64,000 nt of DNA, taken from NCBI RefSeq assembly GCF_019091085.1, contig NZ_JAGXJY010000007.1:1-64000 (forward strand), in the 5' to 3' direction. Shown piece after piece: positions 56,155 through 64,000 of the stretch (its first letter is position 1; each line of letters starts with the position of its first letter). Source of the DNA: Mesorhizobium sp. GbtcB19 (lineage in GTDB: Bacteria > Pseudomonadota > Alphaproteobacteria > Rhizobiales > Rhizobiaceae). The notes under the pieces are model-generated. The model saw only the letters and a program-made list of their open reading frames with translations. It was not told where the DNA came from and made no database searches. Both the position numbers and the translations under genes were made by a program.

Positions 56155-56312
56155 GGGCTGGGTATCGGTACGGTCGGCCAGGAATGATGTCAACGCCAGG
56201 GAGAGCCTTCACCTTCTTGCAGCGCTGGGGAACAGGTGATACGCCGCGTGTGCTCCATCGGACAGGACATCGACATGCCGCTTCACCGAAGCCTCTCAGC
56301 CGTTTCGGTGCC

Positions 56313-57827
56313 ATGAGCAGCGGCCGCCTTTCCGACAGGACGCTGCGGTCCTTGCCAGGCGAGGTTGCGGTTCCGGCCTATGATCGCGCCGGCATCACGC
56401 CGGGCATCGTCCATCTCGGCGTCGGCGCCTTTCACCGCGCCCATCAGGCGGCCTATGTCGACGCCTGCCTGAGCGACGGCGAGAGCGACTGGGGCATCGT
56501 CGGCGTCTCGCTGCGCAGCCCCGATACGCGCGATGCGCTCAAGCCACAGGACGGGCTCTACACGCTGGCGATCAGGGACAGCGCCGGCGAACAGTTGCAG
56601 GTGATCGGCTCGATCCAGTCCCTGCTCGTCGCTCCGGAAAATCCAGACGCGGTGCTCGCCGCGCTGACCGACCCGCGCATCCGCATCGTCACGCTGACCA
56701 TCACCGAAAAGGCCTATCTGAGAGCAGCCGACGGCAACCTCGACAGCGCTCACCCCGATATCGTCCACGACCTCGCCAATCCCGCTTCGCCGAAAACGGC
56801 GCATGGATTTCTCGCCGAGGCGCTGGCGCGCCGCCGCGCCGCGGGCACGCCGCCTTTCACGGTTCTGTGCTGCGACAACCTGCCGGCCAACGGCGCCACG
56901 CTGCACCGGCTGCTGAGCGAGTTCGCCAAGCTGCGCGACGCTCATGGTGGCGCCGGCCCGGCATTGGCCGGCCATGTCGCGAACGAAGTCGCTTTCCCGT
57001 CGAGCATGGTCGACCGCATTGTGCCGGCGACGACGGATGCCGATCGGGCGCGCATCGCGCAACAAATCGGCGTCGAGGACACCTGGCCGGTGATGACCGA
57101 GCCGTTCCGGCAATGGGTGATCGAGGACCGCTTTCCCGCCGGTCGACCGGCCTGGGAGAAATTCGGTGTCACCATGGTCGAGGACGTCGGCCCTTTCGAA
57201 GACATGAAGCTGAGGCTGCTCAACGGCGCGCATTCGGGCATCGCCTATCTTGGCCTGCTCAGCGGCCACGCCACGGTCGACCGCGCCTTTGCCGATCCGG
57301 CAATAAGACAGTTCGTGGATTGGCTCTGGGCCGAGGCCATCCCGACGCTGCCGCAGGATGCCGGGCTCGACACAAGCGCCTATACGGCCGAGCTCGCCGA
57401 ACGATTTTCGAACACCGCGCTCGCACACCGCACCGCGCAGATCGCCAATGACGGCAGCCAGAAACTGCCGCAGCGCATCATCGCCTCCGCCCTGGCGCGG
57501 CTGGAGGCGGACTTGCTGCCGGAACATCTGTCGCTGGTCATCGCTGCGTGGATCGCCGCATGCGCCGCGCGCGGCGGGACCTTGCCCGAGGCCCACTTCA
57601 CCGACCCACTCGATGCCGCGCTCGGGGACCTGTTCGGCCGCAACCTGCCGACAGCTGAGATGACGAAGGCTGTGTTCGACCTCGCCGGCTTTGCCAAGGG
57701 TCATCCGGAACGGCTGCAATTGATCGAATTCGTCGCCACCCACCTTGTTCATCTCAAACAGGGTGGTCCTAAGCTGACCCTCGCCGCGCTCGGCATTGGC
57801 AACGAACCACCGAGGCTGACTGAGTAG
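56313..57827 (+). CDS. uxuB: Mannitol dehydrogenase family protein, probable fructuronate reductase
   Basis: A 504-residue long-chain polyol dehydrogenase. The N-terminal domain has IVHLGVGAFHRAHQAAY, the cofactor region of this family, and the C-terminal domain has KLRLLNGAHSGIAYLG with the Lys-x5-Asn-x2-His catalytic pattern. These enzymes reduce fructuronate, tagaturonate, or oxidise mannitol. Divergence from uxaC and kduD favours fructuronate reductase. The ATG at 56313 (MSSGRLS) is chosen because the extension to 56184 is not family-like. A mannonate dehydratase gene (uxuA) is not in the window. Confidence 0.88.
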   Translation: MSSGRLSDRTLRSLPGEVAVPAYDRAGITPGIVHLGVGAFHRAHQAAYVDACLSDGESDWGIVGVSLRSPDTRDALKPQDGLYTLAIRDSAGEQLQVIGSIQSLLVAPENPDAVLAALTDPRIRIVTLTITEKAYLRAADGNLDSAHPDIVHDLANPASPKTAHGFLAEALARRRAAGTPPFTVLCCDNLPANGATLHRLLSEFAKLRDAHGGAGPALAGHVANEVAFPSSMVDRIVPATTDADRARIAQQIGVEDTWPVMTEPFRQWVIEDRFPAGRPAWEKFGVTMVEDVGPFEDMKLRLLNGAHSGIAYLGLLSGHATVDRAFADPAIRQFVDWLWAEAIPTLPQDAGLDTSAYTAELAERFSNTALAHRTAQIANDGSQKLPQRIIASALARLEADLLPEHLSLVIAAWIAACAARGGTLPEAHFTDPLDAALGDLFGRNLPTAEMTKAVFDLAGFAKGHPERLQLIEFVATHLVHLKQGGPKLTLAALGIGNEPPRLTE

Positions 57828-57837
57828 TCTCTGCGGG

Positions 57838-58815
57838 CTATTTGCCCGCCGACCCGTTCACGACCTGCCGCGCGGCATAGTCGACCCCGTTCGAATTCCA
57901 GTACAGGCGCACGACTTTGCCCGCCAGATTTTCATAGGGAACGAAGCCGACCGTAAACCGGCTGTCGGAGGAATTGTCGCGATTGTCGCCGAGCATGAAA
58001 TAATGCCCTTCGGGCACTTCGAAGACGCGCGTGTTGTCACCCACCGCATTGTCGGTGAGGTTGATCACCGAATAGGAAACGCCGTTGGGCAAGGTCTCGC
58101 GCTGCAACCTGGCGGTCTTGAAATCCTCGGACGCATACGGACCGATATCATCGAGCCCGACCGGCACGCCATTGATGTGCAGGACGCCGTCAATCATCTG
58201 GATTTTTTCGCCCGGCAGGCCGACGACGCGCTTTATATAGTCGATGCTCGGATCCGGTGGGAATTTGAACACCACAACATCCCCTCGCTGGGGCTCGGCG
58301 CCCCATACCCGGCCGTCGAAAGTCAGCAGTTCGAAGGGATCGCTGTAGCGGCTGTAGCCATAGGCGTATTTGGCAGCAAAGAAATAGTCACCTTCCAGCA
58401 GCGTCGGAACCATGCTGCCGGCCGGCGTCGAAAAGGACTGGAACAGGAAGGTGCGGACGACGAACCCGGCCACGATGGTGGCGTAAAACGCCATCACGAA
58501 CACCGAAACGCCTTGCGCATACCATTTGTCCGGTTTGAACCGGCGCGCCAGCGGAGCAACGATCGCTGCCCATACGATCATCATGCCGAAGCCGGAGTAT
58601 CTGCCGATGGCGGCAAGATTCATGCCCGGCAACACCGGGAAGCCGATGTAGCAGATCGCGATGCTGGCGGCAGTGACAGCAATGAGGCTGATGACGGCAA
58701 GCCTTCCGGCGCCGACCCACAGGAAGCCGGCGAACGGGCCGCCAATGGCCGACACCAGCGCAGTCGACCACCATGATCGCGAACCTGCTTCCGGCTGCCC
58801 CGCTTGTTCCGTCAT
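57838..58815 (-). CDS. lepB: Signal peptidase I with additional N-terminal membrane segments
   Basis: A 325-residue protease. Its catalytic Ser134 lies in STPAGSMVPTL and Lys195 in DYIKRVVGLPGE, followed by GHYFMLGDNRDNSSDSR, all standard. Before the Ser it has more hydrophobic material than a one- or two-anchor LepB: segments near residues 23-60, 75-90 and 103-124. Type I signal peptidases remove signal peptides from secreted proteins. Start choice: ATG at 58815 follows GGGGG; ATG at 58827 is four codons longer. Its position next to the ATP synthase operon is unusual, so this may be a second, accessory copy. Confidence 0.9.
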   Translation of the reverse strand: MTEQAGQPEAGSRSWWSTALVSAIGGPFAGFLWVGAGRLAVISLIAVTAASIAICYIGFPVLPGMNLAAIGRYSGFGMMIVWAAIVAPLARRFKPDKWYAQGVSVFVMAFYATIVAGFVVRTFLFQSFSTPAGSMVPTLLEGDYFFAAKYAYGYSRYSDPFELLTFDGRVWGAEPQRGDVVVFKFPPDPSIDYIKRVVGLPGEKIQMIDGVLHINGVPVGLDDIGPYASEDFKTARLQRETLPNGVSYSVINLTDNAVGDNTRVFEVPEGHYFMLGDNRDNSSDSRFTVGFVPYENLAGKVVRLYWNSNGVDYAARQVVNGSAGK

Positions 58816-58829
58816 CGGCACCCCCATGC

Positions 58830-58899
58830 CTGGAGCAATCCCAGAAAAAGTGTGTTGCGGTTTTCCGTCTGGAATTGTGTGAAATCAAAGAGATAGAGT
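58830..58899. repeat. Short intergenic repeat (family D, copy 2)
   Basis: TGGAGCAATCCCAGAAAAAGTGTG, GCGGTTTTCCGTCTGGAATTGTG and AAATCAAAGAGATAGAGTG follow the order of the copy at 52765-52826. It lies in the lepB upstream region, between that gene and the ATP-synthase terminator. Confidence 0.78.
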
Positions 58900-58973
58900 G
58901 TTTCGCCGTTTCCGTGAAACGGTGAACGGCTCCAGGCAGCCGGACTGTCCATCAAACCGGAAGACGGGGCAAA

Positions 58974-58998
58974 CAAAAAAGCGGGGCAAAGCCCCGCC
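58974..58998 (-). terminator. Rho-independent terminator of the ATP synthase operon
   Basis: On the minus strand GCGGGGC-TTT-GCCCCGC (58981-58997) is followed by TTTTTT (58975-58980) and further T/G. It lies about 30 bases after the atpC stop. Confidence 0.92.
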
Positions 58999-59025
58999 TT
59001 CTCAGTTGCCTGTCTGAAGCCGACC

Positions 59026-59433
59026 TCAGGCCGGCAGCAGCGCGCCTTCCAGCGTGGTGAGCTGGCTGAGGAACTGCTCGGCGCGGCTGCGCGCCACGTC
59101 ATCCTTGGCGTCGGCGGCGTCTTCCTTGGCGTCCTGGATGCGACGGGCAAGATCGGCGCGGTCGATGTCGTTCACATGCACGGCCGATTCAGCAAGCAGC
59201 GTGCAGCCGGACGGCAGGATGTCGGCGAAACCGCCGAACACGACATAGCGGTCTTCCTTGCCGCCCGCGGCCTTCACCGTGACGACGCCGGGCTTGATGG
59301 TGGTCATGACCGGAGCGTGCTGCGCCATCACGGTCATTTCACCTTCGGCGCCCGGAATGACGACCGACTCGACCTGTTCGGAAACGAGCAGCCGCTCCGG
59401 CGAGACCAGTTCGAACTTGAAAGCTTCAGCCAT
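59026..59433 (-). CDS. atpC: ATP synthase epsilon chain
   Basis: A 135-residue F1 subunit with FELVSPERLLVSEQVESVVIPG (in part), GEMTVMAQHAPVMTTIKPGVV and FADILPSGCTLLAESAVH. It couples the rotor to the catalytic head and inhibits hydrolysis. It is the last gene of atpHAGDC, with a strong terminator after it. The ~100 bases between atpD and atpC hold an inverted, GAATAGCGAGTAG-type repeat. Confidence 0.96.
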   Translation of the reverse strand: MAEAFKFELVSPERLLVSEQVESVVIPGAEGEMTVMAQHAPVMTTIKPGVVTVKAAGGKEDRYVVFGGFADILPSGCTLLAESAVHVNDIDRADLARRIQDAKEDAADAKDDVARSRAEQFLSQLTTLEGALLPA

Positions 59434-59441
59434 GCCAATTT

Positions 59442-59529
59442 AGCGAGTAGGGAATAGCGAGTAGCGAGTAGTGAAGAAACTCGGCCGGCCCACTTGTCCC
59501 TATTCGCTACTCCCTATTCGCTATTCGCT
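59442..59529. repeat. Inverted short repeat between atpD and atpC
   Basis: The block GCGAGTAGGGAATAGCGAGTAGCGAGTAG is followed after about 25 bases by CTATTCGCTACTCCCTATTCGCTATTCGC, each in pieces, its near complement. The arms are built of GCGA(G/A)TAG units and would form a long hairpin in the mRNA between atpD and atpC. Confidence 0.85.
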
Positions 59530-59532
59530 TCG

Positions 59533-61131
<1,599 letters not shown>

Positions 61132-61180
61132 CTATCCGTTGTTCACGCTGCCCGCTGGGACATTGTCCCTACGCGCGCGC

Positions 61181-62065
61181 CTAGAGCGCCTCGGCGCCCG
61201 AAATGATTTCGATCAGTTCCTTGGTGATCTGCGCCTGCCGCTGGCGGTTGTAGGTGATCGACAGCCTGTTGATCATATCGCCGGCGTTGCGCGTCGCATT
61301 GTCCATCGCGCTCATCTTGGCGCCCATCTCGCCGGCCGCGTTTTCCAAAAGCGCCCGGAAGATCTGCACCGCGATGTTGCGCGGGATGAGGTCGGAGAGG
61401 ATTTCGCCCGGCTCCGGCTCGTATTCATAGACGGCGCCGCCGCCATTGCCGGCTCCGGCCGTGGCCGAAGCCTGCGCCGCCGGGATGATCTGCTGCGCCG
61501 TCGGGATCTGGCTGATCACCGACTTGAACTGCGAGTAGAACAGCGTGCAGATGTCGAAGCCGCCCTCGTTGAAGAGGTGGATGACCTTGCGCGCGATCGC
61601 ATCGGCGTTGACGAAACCGAGCGTCTTGACCTCGCGCAGGTCGACGCGCTCGAGGATCAGCGAAGCGTAGTCGCGCCGCAGGATGTCGAAACCCTTCTTG
61701 CCGACGCAGATGACCTTCACCTGCTTGCCGTCGGCGAGCAGCCGGCGGATGTGGTCGCGGGCAAGGCGCGCGATCTGCGAGTTGAAGCCGCCGCACAGGC
61801 CGCGCTCGGCGGTGCAGACGATGAGCAGATGCACGTCGTCCCTGCCAGTGCCGGTCATCAGCGCCGGCGCATCGCCACCGCCGCCGATCGCCTGGGTGAT
61901 GTTGGCCAGAACCGCGCCCATGCGCTCGGAATAGGGACGCGCCGCTTCCGCCGCTTCCTGCGCGCGACGCAGCTTCGCCGCGGCGACCATCTGCATCGCC
62001 TTGGTGATCTTCTGCGTCGCCTTGACCGAGGCGATGCGGTTACGAAGGTCTTTTAACGAAGCCAT
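61181..62065 (-). CDS. atpG: ATP synthase gamma chain
   Basis: A 294-residue rotor-shaft subunit. It begins [24 protein letters not shown] (in part), the coiled-coil N-terminus, has the [13 protein letters not shown] core, and ends with [28 protein letters not shown] in pieces, the conserved C-terminal helix. It lies 35 bases after atpA and 67 before atpD on the same strand. Confidence 0.97.
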   Translation of the reverse strand: MASLKDLRNRIASVKATQKITKAMQMVAAAKLRRAQEAAEAARPYSERMGAVLANITQAIGGGGDAPALMTGTGRDDVHLLIVCTAERGLCGGFNSQIARLARDHIRRLLADGKQVKVICVGKKGFDILRRDYASLILERVDLREVKTLGFVNADAIARKVIHLFNEGGFDICTLFYSQFKSVISQIPTAQQIIPAAQASATAGAGNGGGAVYEYEPEPGEILSDLIPRNIAVQIFRALLENAAGEMGAKMSAMDNATRNAGDMINRLSITYNRQRQAQITKELIEIISGAEAL

Positions 62066-62100
62066 GCTTCAAACCTGATCCCGTGCGTTCGGCTGCTTGT

Positions 62101-63630
62101 TCAAGCGAAGGTCTTGGCGAAAGCGTCGATCTCGGCCTTGAGCTTGGCGCGCAGATCGTCCGACAACGCCTTCTCCTTGCGGATGCCGTCGAGCACGTCC
62201 TTGCCGGCCGAGCGCATGTGGCTGAGCAGACCATGCTCGAACTTGCCGACCTGGTTGAGCGGCAGCTTGTCGAGATAGCCGTTGACGCCGGCGAAGATCA
62301 CCGCGACCTGCTCCTCCGTCTTGAGCGGCGAGAACTGCGGCTGCTTGAGCAGCTCGGTCAGGCGCGAACCGCGGTTCAGCAGGCGCTGCGTGGCGGCGTC
62401 GAGATCGGAACCGAACTGCGCGAAGGCCGCCATTTCGCGGTACTGCGCGAGCTCGCCCTTGATCGAGCCGGCAACCTGCTTCATCGCCTTGATCTGCGCC
62501 GACGAGCCGACGCGCGACACCGAAAGACCGACGTTCACCGCTGGGCGGATACCCTGGAAGAACAGGTTGGTCTCGAGGAAGATCTGGCCGTCGGTGATCG
62601 AGATCACGTTGGTCGGGATGTAGGCCGACACGTCGTTGGCCTGCGTCTCGATGATCGGCAGCGCGGTCAGCGAGCCATTGCCGTTGTCGTCATTGAGCTT
62701 GGCGGCACGCTCGAGCAGGCGCGAGTGCAGATAGAAGACGTCGCCCGGATAGGCTTCGCGGCCCGGCGGGCGGCGCAACAGCAGCGACATCTGGCGATAG
62801 GCGACGGCCTGCTTCGACAGATCGTCATAGCTGATCAGCGCATGCATGCCGTTGTCGCGGAAATACTCGCCCATGGTGCAGCCGGCGAACGGCGCCAGGA
62901 ACTGCATCGGCGCCGGATCGGAGGCGGTTGCGGCGATGATGATGGAGTAGTCGAGCGCGCCGCGCTCTTCCAGCACCTTGACGAACTGCGCGACGGTCGA
63001 GCGCTTCTGGCCGACGGCGACGTAGACGCAGTAGAGCTTTTCCTTCTCCGGACCGTTGTCGTGCACCGATTTCTGGTTCAGCATCGTGTCGAGGATGATG
63101 GCGGTCTTGCCGGTCTGGCGGTCGCCGATGACCAGCTCGCGCTGGCCGCGGCCAACCGGGATCAGCGCGTCGATGGCCTTGAGGCCGGTCGACATCGGCT
63201 CATGCACCGACTTGCGCGGAATGATGCCGGGCGCCTTGACGTCGACGCGCTTGCGCTCGGTAGCCTTGATCGGGCCCTTGCCGTCGATCGGGTTGCCGAG
63301 GGCGTCGACCACGCGGCCGAGCAGGCCCGGGCCGACCGGAACGTCGACGATGGCGCCGGTGCGCTTGACGGTGTCGCCTTCCTTGATGTCGCGGTCGTTG
63401 CCGAAGATGACGACGCCGACATTGTCGGCTTCGAGGTTCAGCGCCATGCCGCGGATGCCGCCAGGGAACTCGACCATCTCGCCGGCCTGGACATTGTCGA
63501 GGCCGTAGACGCGGGCGATACCGTCACCGACGGACAGAACCTGACCGACTTCGGAGACTTCCGCCTCCTTGCCGAAATTCTTGATCTGGTCTTTCAGAAT
63601 TGCGGAAATTTCCGCGGCGCGGATGTCCAT
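62101..63630 (-). CDS. atpA: ATP synthase alpha chain
   Basis: A 509-residue F1 subunit with [16 protein letters not shown] at the start, Walker [11 protein letters not shown], and the segment [16 protein letters not shown]. It forms the regulatory nucleotide sites of the hexamer. The ATG at 63630 overlaps the atpH stop codon by one base. Confidence 0.98.
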   Translation of the reverse strand: MDIRAAEISAILKDQIKNFGKEAEVSEVGQVLSVGDGIARVYGLDNVQAGEMVEFPGGIRGMALNLEADNVGVVIFGNDRDIKEGDTVKRTGAIVDVPVGPGLLGRVVDALGNPIDGKGPIKATERKRVDVKAPGIIPRKSVHEPMSTGLKAIDALIPVGRGQRELVIGDRQTGKTAIILDTMLNQKSVHDNGPEKEKLYCVYVAVGQKRSTVAQFVKVLEERGALDYSIIIAATASDPAPMQFLAPFAGCTMGEYFRDNGMHALISYDDLSKQAVAYRQMSLLLRRPPGREAYPGDVFYLHSRLLERAAKLNDDNGNGSLTALPIIETQANDVSAYIPTNVISITDGQIFLETNLFFQGIRPAVNVGLSVSRVGSSAQIKAMKQVAGSIKGELAQYREMAAFAQFGSDLDAATQRLLNRGSRLTELLKQPQFSPLKTEEQVAVIFAGVNGYLDKLPLNQVGKFEHGLLSHMRSAGKDVLDGIRKEKALSDDLRAKLKAEIDAFAKTFA

Positions 63631-64000
63631 CAGCCGACCTCTTTCAGTGCAAGCTTGAGCGAATTGAGTTTGGTTTTGAGCGACGTATCGATCTGGCGCG
63701 AGCCCATCTTGACGATCAGCCCGCCGAGCAGCGACGGATCGACGGTCATGGCGATGGCCACGTCCTTGCCGGCGATGCTCTTCAGCGTCGCCTTCAGTTC
63801 AGTCTGCTGCGCCGCCGTCAGCGCATGCGCCGAAGTGACCTCGGCGGACGCCTCGCCGCGATGGTCGGCGGCGATCCGGCGGAACGCCTTGATCATGCCG
63901 GGCACCGCGAACAGGCGGCGGTTCCTGGCGACGACGCGCAGGAAATTGCCGACCAGGCCGGTAATGCCCGCCTTGTCGGCGATGGCGGCGATGGCCTTTG
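63630..64000 (-). CDS. atpH: ATP synthase delta chain (partial, 5' end beyond window)
   Basis: The C-terminal ~122 residues are present; the frame stays open to the window edge. It contains [22 protein letters not shown] (in part), [15 protein letters not shown] and the closing [25 protein letters not shown] in pieces, the delta/OSCP C-terminal domain that attaches the stator to F1. An internal ATG at 63905 is not the start, since conserved residues lie upstream of it. It overlaps atpA by one base. Confidence 0.95.
   Translation of the reverse strand, partial: KAIAAIADKAGITGLVGNFLRVVARNRRLFAVPGMIKAFRRIAADHRGEASAEVTSAHALTAAQQTELKATLKSIAGKDVAIAMTVDPSLLGGLIVKMGSRQIDTSLKTKLNSLKLALKEVG

Overview
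The window looks like a chromosomal segment of a Mesorhizobium-type alphaproteobacterium (Rhizobiales, Phyllobacteriaceae). Supporting signs are high GC, the gene block obgE-proB-proA-nadD-rsfS-rlmH-envC-ctpA-rppH, an ATP synthase operon whose beta subunit carries an Ala/Lys-rich N-terminal extension, a ribosomal protein L21 with a C-terminal helix-hairpin-helix tail, and several families of short rhizobial-type intergenic repeats. Genus is inferred from remembered protein and synteny resemblance, not from a search. I see no phage, plasmid, transposase, integrase or CRISPR array.

Layout. 1-2.5 kb: a cut secreted-protein gene, a decayed hydrolase fragment, a DUF4268-like gene, a haloacid dehalogenase and an AraC regulator. 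2.5-12.5 kb: DUF2312 protein, pyruvate carboxylase, then a complete branched-chain amino-acid ABC transporter (livH-livM-livG-livF, a DUF6867 membrane protein, and a periplasmic binding protein). 12.9-18.4 kb: a compact hydroxyproline/D-amino-acid catabolic island (4-hydroxyproline 2-epimerase, FAD D-amino-acid dehydrogenase, DapA-like deaminase) bounded by a LysR gene plus an orphan ectoine-synthase-like gene on one side and a GntR gene on the other. The GntR control region holds two perfect GATATAT-N5-ATATATC sites. 18.4-21.2 kb: two related small secreted proteins, an HxlR regulator divergent from a SnoaL-like/SDR pair, and gene remnants. 21.2-24.6 kb: methylmalonate-semialdehyde dehydrogenase with a divergent LysR and a secreted protein. 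24.7-27.3 kb: a two-gene operon of a phospholipase A2-like and a phospholipase D-like exported protein. 27.3-30.5 kb: dadA-alr (D-alanine metabolism) and rppH.

31-46.6 kb is mostly housekeeping on the minus strand: divergent polysaccharide deacetylase, ctpA, a degenerate envC, rlmH, rsfS, then an accessory stretch (MscS channel, RidA protein, MFS transporter), then nadD, proA, proB, obgE, an exo/endonuclease-phosphatase, a GNAT acetyltransferase, rpmA and rplU. 46.9-53.6 kb: a serine hydrolase, tRNA-Ser(CGA), a secreted protein, a HAL-family protein without the canonical Ala-Ser-Gly triad, recQ and a LysE exporter. 53.8-57.8 kb: a uronate module (kduD-like, uxaC, and a convergent uxuB/mannitol-dehydrogenase-like gene). 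57.8-64 kb: a signal peptidase I with extra membrane segments and the ATP synthase genes atpHAGDC, with atpH cut by the window end.

The less ordinary observations are the orphan EctC-like gene, the HAL homologue lacking the MIO triad, the PLA2/PLD operon, a 13-codon ORF with a strong Shine-Dalgarno ahead of a small secreted protein, the twin GntR operators, a perfect 25-bp palindrome abutting the ridA start codon, and repeat elements that appear to supply the N-terminus of one enzyme. No clearly new multi-gene system such as a defence island was found.
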